From the NCBI GenBank assembly GCA_030248215.1, contig JASANG010003574.1, positions 32,348 to 96,347 on the forward strand: 64,000 nucleotides of DNA, read 5' to 3'. Below the pieces are notes generated by a model. That model saw only the letters and a list, made by a program, of their open reading frames with translations, was not told the origin of the DNA and did no database searches. Below, in pieces: positions 55,901-63,937 of this stretch (the first letter of the stretch is position 1; each line of letters opens with the position of its first letter). The DNA comes from Enoplolaimus lenunculus. Its lineage: Eukaryota; Nematoda; Enoplea; Enoplida; Thoracostomopsidae. The translations under genes and the position numbers were made by a program.

Positions 55901-56458
55901 CCGAGCGATAAATACCTAATAGCGAAAAAATCGCTAACAAAATTTTGCGAAATCTCGGATACCAAACATGTTTCATACATATCATACTGACCACATACAA
56001 CACAGATGTGTTAGACCAACCTTAAAACAACCTAGAACATAAGGAGTATAAGCTTGACTCTAAACCTAAGCCTAAGTTTACTTGCGGATGTGTATGCCTG
56101 TACCTGAGCATAAGGTTAAAAATATGCATAAACGTAAGGCTAAGCCTAAACCAAACCAATGCCATATCGATCCTAGGCAAGTATTCAAGCGTAGATTGGT
56201 TAATATCATTTTAGTGATCCAATCAAATTGCTCGAAATTAACAGTCATCACCGGCTCAGAAACGAACCCGCAACACAGCCAGCCAATGCGGATGCGTCAA
56301 CCGTCGACGTGCAGTATTTTAATTGGGCTCCACTTCAACCGGATTCATCCAATCACAGTGCAGTTTGCGGCGCGTTCAATACCATTTCAGCTCAATGGAG
56401 CTTTGAGCCGTGCGGATACGATCGCGGATTCATTTGTCAGTGTCCGGTAAACTTATGA
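49546..56458 (+). CDS. Secreted repeat-containing protein with C-terminal C-type lectin-like domain (7 exons)
   Basis: Exons: 49,546-49,952; 50,254-51,969 (split by a MITE at 50,925-51,263); 52,843-53,161; 53,782-53,848; 55,063-55,120; 55,467-55,804; 56,260-56,458. Without the MITE and one TA the coding length is 2,763 nt (920 residues), and every phase fits. Residues 1-20 are a signal peptide. A conserved-looking N region follows, then K-I/M-D-H-AV repeats (~199-236), FVRH-GNR repeats (~325-375), a predicted coiled coil (~630-685) and a C-type lectin-like domain (~743-920). Such domains bind sugars or proteins outside the cell. The N-terminal two thirds belong to no family I can name. As it stands, the MITE either interrupts the protein or is spliced out. 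Confidence 0.78.
50057..50190. mobile_element. Family J MITE fragment (lectin-like intron 1)
   Basis: 'ccatattctcaaatgtatgtagcatcaatcaccagttgatgataagtc' is a family J left end. Confidence 0.5.
50254..50924 (+). CDS. Lectin-like gene exon 2, part upstream of the MITE
   Basis: Acceptor ATTTAAG|G (phase 2). It encodes QVLMLPIEKYRFVW, then three repeats of the K(I/M)D(Y/H)AV type near 50,445, 50,508 and 50,550, and two FVRH/FVRR-GN repeats at 50,827 and 50,887. The frame runs into the MITE and meets TGA at 50,954-50,956. Confidence 0.75.
50925..51263. mobile_element. Family P mariner-type MITE inserted in a coding exon
   Basis: The ends CAGTGGCGGATCCACG and (inverted) AAAATCCGCCACTG are bounded by TA at 50,923-50,924 and 51,264-51,265, a typical Tc1/mariner duplication. 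Removing the element and one TA restores one open frame across the exon. Possible splice sites inside it (donor at 50,949, acceptor ending 51,208) would also keep the frame. Confidence 0.8.
51266..51969 (+). CDS. Lectin-like gene exon 2, part downstream of the MITE
   Basis: It continues with NDVITFKGNADIASFVRHHG and another GNR-type repeat. A Leu-rich segment (SVLNQALVSGQ, KLLEAHKAAVGLKLDIFGVG) and WTGERFVPKSLDLARINL follow. Donor GTCCAG|GTGGGT closes in phase 0. No known domain was recognised here. Confidence 0.75.
52254..52350. mobile_element. Family G MITE fragment
   Basis: 'caggctcgtagccatcccaccttgctaggggggctaaacatttttcaggagg' matches the left half. It lies in lectin-like intron 2. Confidence 0.55.
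52403..52548. mobile_element. Family E Harbinger-like MITE with TTA flanks
   Basis: GGGTGGCGCTATATTTTTTC and its inverse (CATAGCGCCACCC) are bounded by TTA on both sides. This is the clearest terminal structure of family E. Confidence 0.75.
52843..53161 (+). CDS. Lectin-like gene exon 3 (coiled coil)
   Basis: Acceptor GTTCAG|GTT (phase 0) and donor ACAG|GTGAAG (phase 1). An Asn/Thr-rich stretch with NQT and NNT sequons precedes the heptad-like SRLDFVESKLAQLEENEATN and LLTEQLLVAL, suggesting oligomerisation before the lectin-like domain. Confidence 0.7.
53454..53756. mobile_element. Family F MITE (lectin-like intron 3)
   Basis: It runs from CATTCACACATGCAAGTTTTTG to AAAACTTGCACGTGTGAATGG. 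It ends ~25 bp before exon 4. Confidence 0.7.
53782..53848 (+). CDS. Lectin-like gene exon 4 (linker)
   Basis: Acceptor TTTTAG|AA (phase 1) and donor TTTT|GTAAGT (phase 2). It encodes FQNNTAMIDKKDSTAQISPP. It was chosen because only this exon plus exon 5 reconciles exon 3 (phase 1) with exon 6 (phase 0). Confidence 0.6.
53903..54325 (+). mobile_element. Family M dispersed repeat, right end truncated
   Basis: It starts TACTGTAGTGACCCGAATAA and follows 87-534 closely to 'aaataaatatcagtc', then stops short of the inverted end. It lies in intron 4. Confidence 0.65.
54408..54545. mobile_element. Family E MITE
   Basis: TTA then GGGTGGTGGTATATTTTATA. The right end GTATAGCGTCACTTC is degenerate. 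Confidence 0.55.
54617..54922. mobile_element. Family E MITE with internal 'cggacggtgacgga' repeats
   Basis: It starts AGGGTGGCGGTATACTTTTG. Six or more 15- to 18-bp units of 'cggacggtgacaaacggctt' type lie in the right half, ending GTATTGCACCACCTTTA. Confidence 0.65.
55063..55120 (+). CDS. Lectin-like gene exon 5 (linker)
   Basis: Acceptor CTTTCAG|T (phase 2) and donor AATT|GTAAGC (phase 0). It encodes RSHLIRYTINDDKEVSYRI. Good splice sites and exact phase bridging are the support. Confidence 0.6.
55207..55365 (-). mobile_element. Family A MITE (lectin-like intron 5)
   Basis: A CCTAAG core and the right end CTCCGCACCTGATATTTACATGGACC. The left terminus is lost. Confidence 0.65.
55467..55804 (+). 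CDS. Lectin-like gene exon 6 (N half of C-type lectin-like domain)
   Basis: Acceptor ATTTCAG|GAA (phase 0); donor CTGT|GTGAGA (phase 2). GLCPQG, WFLFDH, SCYFASC and then CNLAIIANANENAFLS and RVWIGLVNADG fit the 'C...W...CY......L..I....E..F......WIGL.....' pattern of the fold. Extra cysteines suggest a long-form domain. Confidence 0.82.
55842..55985. mobile_element. Family J MITE, diverged
   Basis: 'cattttcagatgtgtgtagaacctattaccggtagtgg' matches the left end. It begins ~37 bp after exon 6. Confidence 0.45.
56045..56180. repeat. Decayed CCTAAG tract
   Basis: Scattered hexamers with no clear family A termini, in the last intron of the lectin-like gene. Confidence 0.35.
56260..56458 (+). CDS. 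Lectin-like gene exon 7 (C half of C-type lectin-like domain)
   Basis: Acceptor GGCTCAG|A (phase 2). It encodes FNWAPLQPDSSNHSAVCGAF and WSFEPCGYDRGFICQCPVNL, then TGA. QPD is the motif linked with galactose binding, but the usual WND calcium motif is replaced by WSF. Calcium-dependent sugar binding is therefore doubtful. Confidence 0.85.
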
Positions 56459-56660
56459 CCGGAGATAGAAACCGGTGTGGTGAAGCCAGGACTGCTGTAG
56501 TCGGAAGCCACAAGTAAAATTATGCAACTTCGGGATCAACAAAATGTGACCGTATCTTATAAGACTGAAATAATTGCTATTCTATTTAGTAAATAAGTTT
56601 AAACTTTAAGCTTAAGCTTTAAAGGATAGTTTTCTTGACGTTAAATTCGCATTGGTACAA
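56459..56660. other. 3' flank of the lectin-like gene
   Basis: Probably 3' untranslated sequence at first. No canonical AATAAA is seen near the stop; 'gtaaataag' at about 56,589 is the nearest candidate. Confidence 0.3.
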
Positions 56661-56662
56661 TA

Positions 56663-56911
56663 CTGTAAATTTGAAGGAGTTAATTAATCAACGCAGACGG
56701 AAAGTTAGTTATTTCTTAATAAATGAAAGTAAACGTTGGCTCACTATGAGTTGAGTTGATTGTCAATATGAGTTGAATTGACTCTGTAAGAGTTGATACA
56801 TTAAGTTAGAATGAGTTGAATAAGCTCACAATTGTGAGCTCTGATAGTCCTAACTTAGACCGAGTGATTCTACTCATTTTCAGTTAAAATCAACGTACTG
56901 GAATTTACAGT
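56663..56911. mobile_element. Family C MITE
   Basis: It runs from ATACTGTAAATTTGAAGGAG to GTACTGGAATTTACAGTG, with palindromic GAGTTGA blocks. Confidence 0.7.
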
Positions 56912-57040
56912 GAAAATGTGTTTTGTACTATCAGTTCAGCTCAAACTGTGTTTTCAAATAGTAGATTCAAACATTAACCAACATTACAATTACTTTAAAA
57001 TTCGAAAAGACAAATCTGCACAATTTTTCGCTTGTTAATT

Positions 57041-57262
57041 TGGGCCAATGTTATTTTAAGGGGCGTAACTGCAGATTAAGCGTGTTCTTATGCATAAGTC
57101 TAAGCCTAAGCGTTACAAAAATGAGTTAATAAGCCTAAGCGTTGCAAAAATGAATTCCTAAGCCTAAGCTTAAGCTTAAGCAAAAAATTATAGTCTAGAA
57201 TCTAAACCTACTCTTTTATAGACCCACCAGAAACCTGGAAGCCCCTTAAAGTAACATGGGCC
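57041..57262 (-). mobile_element. Family B MITE with perfect 8-bp target duplication
   Basis: It runs from GGCCAATGTTATTTTAAGGGG to CCCCTTAAAGTAACATGGGCC. TTAATTTG lies on both sides, so family B also makes 8-bp duplications. Confidence 0.85.
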
Positions 57263-57389
57263 TTAATTTGAATAGGAAACAAACAGAATCATGTGTTCAT
57301 ATTGAAAAGTTGCTATAACAATTAAGTTTTTTAAAAAATTTCACTCAAATTAAATACATATTTGCCCTAAAAGTTATGACCATTATACT

Positions 57390-57690
57390 ATAGCCCCATT
57401 CACAAGTGCAAGTTCTTGCAGCGAGAATTCGCAGCTGCAACTTACACGAAATACTTGCACCTGTAAATATTTTCAAAGGAACATTCTGATTGACCAATCA
57501 AACTACAGGTGCAAGAAATTCAAGTGACTTGCAATTGCTTTCACAACTGCGAATTATATTCAGTAGCATAAAATTCCAGTGAATAATTTGCAGCTGTAAG
57601 AACATCAAAGCTGATTTGTGACCAAACTTACACATGCAAGTTGCACGTCTAAGTTCTTGCTGCAAAAGCTTGCACGTGTGTAGATAGGGC
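57390..57690. mobile_element. Family F MITE
   Basis: It runs from CCCCATTCACAAGTGCAAGTTC to AAGCTTGCACGTGTGTAGATAGGG. Confidence 0.65.
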
Positions 57691-58138
57691 CTATTTGTAT
57701 TTTTTGTCTTTATTTAACAAAAACAACCTTCATACAAATATTTAACATAATGAATTTGGTGTAAGCTGAGAGTTCAGAACTGATTAAAAATATTTCGGCC
57801 CAATAATTTAATACAGGCAGTGTCTCTAGTAGACCTTACTGTTTGAATATAAATTCAGGTTTAAAGAACGCCCTTCAAGCGAATCCGTTTTGTCTTTGGC
57901 TAAAAAAAATTTATCGTTGTTTTTTACAGATTTCTCGATTCTGGCCCACACTTCCACTAAGGCGTAAACTTTTTATAAATTCTACGCCGACGTTTCGTTT
58001 GGCTGTCTAATTTTAAATTTGGGAATAGCTTTCGCTTTACTTGGTTACCATAAGATTATGGAAATAAAACCAGACGCCTTGGTTCGATTTCGGCATACAA
58101 GTCGACGTTAATTGATGCCAGAGGCGTCGGCAATTTCG
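57691..58138. other. Unannotated stretch
   Basis: No exon or repeat terminus recognised. Confidence 0.3.
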
Positions 58139-58140
58139 AT

Positions 58141-58279
58141 GGCCCATGTATAGAATAGGGCCGGAACAGTAGTATAAGCATATTCCTAAGCCTAAGCCTA
58201 AGCAAAACAATTAAAAGCTGAAACTGACTCTATTTTAGCCCCTCCAGAAAACGATCCTGCCCTGTTCTATACATGGACC
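58141..58279 (-). mobile_element. Family A MITE
   Basis: It runs from GGCCCATGTATAGAATAGGG to CCCTGTTCTATACATGGACC. The flanks ATTTCGAT and ATGTCGAT match at 7 of 8. Confidence 0.8.
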
Positions 58280-58392
58280 ATGTCGATAAAGAATTTTTTT
58301 GATATTATTATAAAAGTTTGGTGCCTTTCTGTCAGTTTTAAACAAAACTTTGCAAACTTTAGTGTCCAAATTTGCGAATTCATTGCTATTTT

Positions 58393-58730
58393 GGCACATG
58401 TTTAGAACAGGGGCCGGAACGTTTTCCTGCGGGACTGTAATAGAGTAAGCTCAAGCTTTAGATTATTTTTCTGTTTCATCTCTGTCTCCAGTTTTAGCCC
58501 CGGATAAATTTGTTGACCACCGGGCGCTCGAGTTTATTTGATAGCTCAATGAGCCCGTATAAGCATATTCCTAAGCGTAAGCGTAAGCCTAAGCCTAAGC
58601 GTATGGATGAGCCTATTCCTGAGCATAAAGCGTAAGCCTAAAACCTAAGCAAAAAATTAGTCTAAAACTTGAACTGACTCTATTATAGCTCGTCCAGAAA
58701 ACGATCCGGCCCTGTTCTGTACATGGGCCG
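58393..58730. mobile_element. Two family A pieces facing each other
   Basis: A left half (58,393-58,475, GGCACATGTTTAGAACAGGG) is followed by a reverse copy (58,551-58,730) ending CCCTGTTCTGTACATGGGCC. Confidence 0.6.
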
Positions 58731-59105
58731 CTCAGTGTTGCACCCTGCCATGTAAACAACGAAAGTAAAGTCTATAGCGAATTGTTTAAGTAGGTAAAAT
58801 TAAGTATTATTTAGTTATTTAAACATTCCTTAGTCCATTGTGTTCAAATTTGTATAGAAATCAAAATTTTGAATTAAATTCAATTGAAATGACAACACAA
58901 CAGTTGGAGTAATCTATGGGGGGTAAAACAATACATGACCTAAAATTTCATAAAGGGGACTAAAGTACTTTTTCCAAGCCTACAACAACAGGTCCAGTGT
59001 GTATACATAAACGGTTCACCTCCCGATATAAAATAATAGCAACGTTCGTGGGTGAGAGACGACTGGGACGAGGGTGACGGGTTGGATGAACGCGACTCTG
59101 GGTTA
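58731..59105. other. Unannotated stretch
   Basis: No gene recognised. Confidence 0.3.
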
Positions 59106-59135
59106 ATTTAAACAATTGAAAACGGGCTATAAATG

Positions 59136-59311
59136 GCCAATGTTACTTTAAGGGGCGTAACAGTAAGTGCATTCCTAAACCTAAGCCTAAGCGTTGCAAA
59201 AATGTGTTCCTAAGCCTAAGCCTAAGCCTAAGCAAAAAATGTAATCTAGAATCTAAACCTACTCTTTGATTGACCCACCAGAAGCCTGGACGCCCCTTAA
59301 AGTAACATGGG
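59136..59311 (-). mobile_element. Family B MITE flanked by a ~24-bp repeat
   Basis: It runs from GGCCAATGTTACTTTAAGGG to CGCCCCTTAAAGTAACATGGGC. The left flank 'caattgaaaacgggctataaat' is repeated on the right as 'caactgaaaacgtgctataaaa', longer than a usual target duplication. Confidence 0.75.
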
Positions 59312-59408
59312 CAACAACTGAAAACGTGCTATAAAATTGAGTTGAGTTTAGAGTGAAAATTTTCGCTATGAAATATTTTGAAAATAGTCAAATTTGTTCT
59401 ATACACGG

Positions 59409-59439
59409 ATGGGCGGAGTCCAGAGTGGCAAAGACGAAG
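59409..59439 (+). CDS. Possible isolated first exon (MGGVQSGKDE)
   Basis: ATG starts MGGVQSGKDE and is followed by a strong donor GAAG|GTGAGT. Met-Gly-Gly-x-x-Ser resembles an N-myristoylation context. No downstream exon was identified inside the window, so it may be chance or the start of a gene running off to the right. Confidence 0.2.
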
Positions 59440-59795
59440 GTGAGTGAAAGACAAGATTGAAAATATATTTCAATTCGAGTATTGTCAACACAGACAATGG
59501 ATATGAATTATTTAAACGAGTTTATTAAAATTTTATAGTATTCAAAGCTCAAATAAACACACTCTTGGTAAATGGTGTGAAATATTCAAAATTTCTCATG
59601 ATCACGGCGACCAACTTCTGATTAAACAAAACAAGCAACGTGAAACATAATACGAAGCCATCAAAGTCAAAAAATGGTCACGTACCGTAGATGGCCATGG
59701 TATCCGGTCGTCTGAAGATTCTACCCAAACGTCCCACCCACCCCGAGAAGTCTCGTCTTCTAGACACAATCGTTAAACGTCGAGTTTACGTACGT

Positions 59796-59963
59796 CCCAT
59801 GTTACTTTAAGGGGCGTCCAGATTTGTGGTGGGTCTCTAAAAGAGTAGGTTTAGATTCTAAATTACATTTTTTTGCTTAGGCTTAGAAACACACTTTTGC
59901 CACGCTTAGGCTTAGGCTTAGGAATATGCTTAATCTACTGCTACGCCCCTTAAAGTAACACAC
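59796..59963 (+). mobile_element. Family B MITE
   Basis: It runs from CCCATGTTACTTTAAGGGGC to CGCCCCTTAAAGTAACAC. Confidence 0.75.
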
Positions 59964-60214
59964 TATATTTCAATTTCAGTTCGGATTTTGTTGTTAAATC
60001 CACGTTTTACTACATTCATTGATTTTAACCAATTGTTTACTTTGAGTCTCGCAATTTCACAAAATTGAACAGACGATTTCAAGGTGCTTGAACGCTGTAA
60101 AGTTGTGTGAATTTATGTCAATTTATACAATTCACAAGTTTCCATTTGCGAGCGAGGTCGCGTTTAGATGGTTGTTTCGTTTGTTTTGTAACCGTCAGCA
60201 TCATTTTAGAAATA

Positions 60215-60700
60215 TGGGCCAATGTAAAGAACAGGGGCAGAACAGTGTTATAAGCATATTTCTAAGCCTAAGCCTAAACCTAAACCAAAACGTGAGAATG
60301 TGAGTATATTCCTAAGTCTACGCGTGAGAATGAGAATATTCTTATAAGCCTAAGCCTATGCCTAAGACAAAGCAAAAAAGTTAGTCTAAAACTTAAACTT
60401 ACTCTATTGTAGTCCCACAAAAAAACTGTGCATCTCACATAAAAAAGTATTTCTGAATTTATTCAGAAAAGTATTTTCTGTGGCAAATCTGAAAAGTTTT
60501 TCTGATATTTGAGACAATTTTTCTAAAAATAACTGGAAAACGTTTGTTTTCAGGCTTTATTTAAAAGCTTTTTTTAAAACATTTCTATTATAACAAAAAT
60601 ACTTTTCAAGTGCACCTTGCTAATTATATTTCTTAAATGTAAGAAATTTTTTCTTAAATATCAGAAATATTATTTTGAGTGCTGATCTTTACATGGGCCG
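60215..60700 (-). mobile_element. Family A MITE split by a ~250-bp AT-rich insertion
   Basis: The left end GGGCCAATGTAAAGAACAGG and core are normal up to 'agtcccacaaaaaaactgtgc' (60,434). The right end GCTGATCTTTACATGGGCC resumes at 60,682. The insert has short inverted 'aaagtatttctgaatttattcagaaaagtatt' sequence. Confidence 0.65.
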
Positions 60701-60702
60701 GA

Positions 60703-60990
60703 ACGTGTATAGATCAAGGGCGCACCGGTGTTAAGTCTACGCGTGAGAATGAGCATATTCCTATAAGCCTAAGCCTAAGACAAAGCAAAAAAGTTAGTCT
60801 AAAACTTAAACTTACTCTATTGTAGTCCCACAAAAAACTCTGCCCCACATCTTTACATGGGCCGGAACGTGTATAGATCAGGGGCACACCGGTGTTTTTG
60901 AGCGACTGCAATAAAGTACGGCTTAAGCTTAATTTTTTGCATAAGCTTAAACATGTTTATACTGCTGTTACTGCGCTGTTCTATGCATTG
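60703..60990. mobile_element. Partial duplicate of the adjacent family A element plus a further copy
   Basis: 60,735-60,865 repeats 60,308-60,430 and the right end. 'ggaacgtgtatagatca.gggc' occurs twice (60,702 and 60,863), which points to tandem duplication. A reduced TTAGGC-type copy ends near 60,990. Confidence 0.6.
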
Positions 60991-61027
60991 TCCAGCAGTT
61001 TTTATATCACTGAATAGAGTCTGAAGT

Positions 61028-61175
61028 TGTATTTTCATGTACTTGTTGCACCTGTAGTGCAAGTTGGTAATAGGTTTTCAAACAAGCGAATTACAGTTGC
61101 TGCGAGTGCGCAGATCGGCACACTTGCAGATAAAAAGAATTAGCAACGAATTTGGTATATTTCAATAATTTGTAG
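61028..61175. mobile_element. Family J MITE fragment
   Basis: 'gcacctgtagtgcaagttggtaataggttttcaaacaagcgaattacagttgc' resembles family J. Confidence 0.4.
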
Positions 61176-61186
61176 GTATTTACTTC

Positions 61187-61566
61187 GGCCCATGCAAAGT
61201 GCAAGGTGGGAACATTTTTCTGCAGGATTGCAATATACGGCTCGTGTAAAAATCAGGGGCGGAACATTTTTCTGTGGGACTACAACAGCGTAATCTTAGG
61301 CTTTAGACAATTTTTTTGCTTGGCTTAGGCTTACGCTTAGGCTTAGTAATATGCTCATTCTCACGCGTAGGCTTTGCCATAGGCTTAGCAATATGCTTAA
61401 TACTGTTCCGCAACTGTTCTTTACAGTGGCCCAATAGAGTACGCTCAAGCTTTAGACAATTTTTTGCTTAGGCTTAGGCTTATGTATAAACTCATTGGTA
61501 ACCTTATAGGCGTTGGCTTCGAAATATGCTTATGCGACTGTTACGGCCTTGTTCTATACATTGGTC
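61187..61566 (+). mobile_element. Two family A copies, the first with a duplicated left end
   Basis: 61,187-61,431 has two successive left ends (GGCCCATGCAAAGTGCAAGG and GGCTCGTGTAAAAATCAGGG) and ends ACTGTTCTTTACAGTGGCCC. 61,432-61,566 is a second copy lacking its tip and ending CTTGTTCTATACATTGGTC. Confidence 0.65.
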
Positions 61567-61794
61567 ACAAATGGTAACAGGTGTTAGTTAGCGAATTGCT
61601 AATTTCTTTAATGTTTCAAGCCGAGCCCGCTTACTGAGCCACAATATTTTTTACCTCCGGGAGGCAGTGAGTTTATAAAGAATGTAAAATTCAGTTACCA
61701 CATCTTGAAATTCTGAGATACATTCGCGGCGTTCGCTTTGTTTCGTTTGTTGTTGAACCCCTTCTCACATTAAGTTGCCTATGGGCAACTCAGC

Positions 61795-62022
61795 ACAATG
61801 TATATACGTTAAATAGTATGTATTGCACCGTGTTTAACAATTGCAACACGTATACATAGTACTAAATCACCACAAGACGTGAGAGCCCCTTCCGGCTCGA
61901 GCGTCAAGCTCCTACAGCTGAGTGGTGATGGTATACGCCTCCCACTCCAGTCACTGGAGTTCGAATCCTAGCATAAAAGTAGGTCTCAGGGAAAATAGAA
62001 AATATTCATGTGAGAAAGGGTT
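61795..62022 (+). repeat. tRNA-derived SINE-like repeat, fullest copy
   Basis: 5' part 'aacacgtatacatagtactaaatcacc', then 'acaagacgtgagagcc', the A-box-like CAGCTGAGTGGTGA, the B box AGTTCGAATCC and 3' 'aatattcatgtgagaaagggtta'. It is the best reference for the family. Confidence 0.65.
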
Positions 62023-62370
62023 AATATTTTTAAATTTAAAAATTTCAAAAGTTAAACGCTTGAAATATCTTTTACTGTGTTGTATTTCTCAAATCGGCCT
62101 TCGCTTTGATCCTGACCGTAAAATATTAACCCACAGTGAATTTTAGAACGAATTGGTTCACCCCTGCCAATTTTAAAGTTCACCCTATAGTTGTTTGTCA
62201 ATTTTACGCAATCGTTAAATAAGAGGCAAACTACACGTTTTTAATACTCTAAGTTCCTGAAATATATAATTTTTTCAAAAAACATTTCTCTTTTTGGTCT
62301 CATCGTTATATTAAGAGAATTGCGAAAAGAGTAACTTTTTGATTTACTGGTATTATATCATTTTTCATTC
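62023..62370. other. Unannotated AT-rich stretch
   Basis: No gene or repeat terminus recognised. Confidence 0.3.
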
Positions 62371-62374
62371 AATC

Positions 62375-62800
62375 GGTGGAGAGAGAAAAATATATTGAGA
62401 GGATAGTAAATAGTGAAAACGAGAGACAAATAGAGAAACAGCGGAAAAAGATATAGATGGCGTGAGAGCGAATGAGAAAGAAAGAAATAGAGAACAAGAG
62501 ATAGAAACATGAAGCGAGAGATGGAGACGGACAATGCGGAAAAGAGAGACTGAGAATTAAAGAAGTTAGAAAAAAGGAAGAAAAGATGGAAAGAAAAAGA
62601 AAAAAGATTGGGACATATTGCATAACAGAGAGACTCAGAAAAATAGAAACAAAGAAAAAGAGAAAAGAAAGAAATAGAGAGAAAACGAAAAATCATAAAG
62701 ACAGAGCGTACAAGAGACAGAAAAAAGAAACAGAAGAGAAGGAAATAGACAGAAAAAAGAAACCAAAATGAAGACAGAGTGCAGAAAAGAGGGACTGAAA
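62375..62800. repeat. Purine-rich (GARA)n low-complexity tract
   Basis: About 420 bp almost free of pyrimidine runs on the plus strand (gagagaaa, aaagaaagaaatagag). It produces spurious Phe/Ser/Leu-rich frames on the minus strand. Confidence 0.85.
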
Positions 62801-62844
62801 AATAAATAAAACAACACTACACCATAAAAATAAACATAAATTAA

Positions 62845-62895
62845 TGCCTTAACTAAACTTGAATGTGAGTTTAAGTAAAGCTTAAATGGCTTGAC
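62845..62895 (-). mobile_element. Family L end fragment, inverted
   Basis: 'cttaactaaacttgaatgtgagtttaagtaaagcttaaatggctt' is the reverse complement of the family L right portion (33,270-33,320). Confidence 0.5.
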
Positions 62896-63164
62896 CAGAG
62901 TGGGCTAAAGGTACGCATTTTTCTACCCAGCCCGTTTCACCCAAACAAACAATAATTTCTTAGCCACAGGTACACCCACGGTAAAAATTTCTACCCTCGG
63001 CACCAATACTTCAAACAGCGAATCAAACATTGCGGCAACATTTTGGTGTGGTTTCCTCGTAAGTCAATCAATGAAATTTCACAAAAAAAATTATTAAAAA
63101 GCAACAGAATCGGAAATTATTTAAGCATTAATTGAAACAAACGAAACGAACACTGTATGGCAGG

Positions 63165-63503
63165 GTGCAACCGGAGGTGAAATATACCGGAGCCGGAGTC
63201 GAAGGACTGGCGAAATTAGGTAGTAAAAATGATGGTTAATTAGTTAATTTTAGCCAATATCGGCAAAATGTTGTTTACGTTGTTTGGTTTTACGTAATTT
63301 TCTGCGAAATTTCGAAAATTCATTTCTGAAAATTGTGACAAAAGTGCAACGAACTGCGCTAAACAGATAAATTTTGCAAAATTATGTAGTCAATTTTACT
63401 ACCGAAATTGCCGGAACCTTCGGCCAAAATTCTACCGGAGCCGGTGGTCGATTGTCTGTCGGAGCCGAAGCCGAAGGTAGACCTCCGGTTGCACCCTGCT
63501 GTA
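63165..63503. mobile_element. Family I MITE, complete reference copy
   Basis: CAGGGTGCAACCGGAGGTGA at the left and CTCCGGTTGCACCCTGCTGT at the right form ~18-bp inverted ends. The interior is conserved with 42,815-43,165 and 11,457-11,735. Confidence 0.8.
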
Positions 63504-63845
63504 CGGTGTATGTTTTGTAAAAGTCAACGTTTGAAATTTTAGACTTGTAAAAATTAATAATTTCATACCATTTGATTCAAATCCTCGAGTATAAGCACAG
63601 GCTGAAACCCACTCCGAACTCGACCGACTGACTGGATTTTAAGTTTAACTTCAATATTATTTTTTAATGTTTAAAACGAGTTTAAGCCAATGTTATTTTT
63701 TTCGGTTTGAGTTTACAGGTATTAGGTGCTTCCCAATGATAAATGTTGGTATCTGCTCGAAATAATACAAACCTTTCTGACCGACAGTTCCCGATTATTA
63801 ATTTGTCGTTTCAGTGGGTAAATACATTTGATTTAACGTCAGACA
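63504..63845. other. Unannotated stretch
   Basis: No gene recognised. Confidence 0.3.
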
Positions 63846-63937
63846 TAACCCTTTCTCACATGAATATTTTCTATTTCCCCCGAGACCTACTTTGATGCTA
63901 GGATTCAAACTCCAGTGACTAGAGTGGGAGGCGTATA
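63846..63937 (-). repeat. tRNA-derived SINE-like repeat, cut by family C
   Basis: 'accctttctcacatgaatattttctatttcccc' and 'ggattcaaactccagtgactagagtgggaggcgtata' match. Sequence then switches to family C. Confidence 0.6.

Noticed and set aside
55726-55980. Minus-strand frame opposite lectin-like exon 6
   Set aside because: It is a shadow of the plus-strand lectin-like exon and a family J fragment.
62358-62817. Long Phe/Leu/Ser-rich minus-strand frames
   Set aside because: They are translations of a purine-rich low-complexity tract, with no start context or splice structure.
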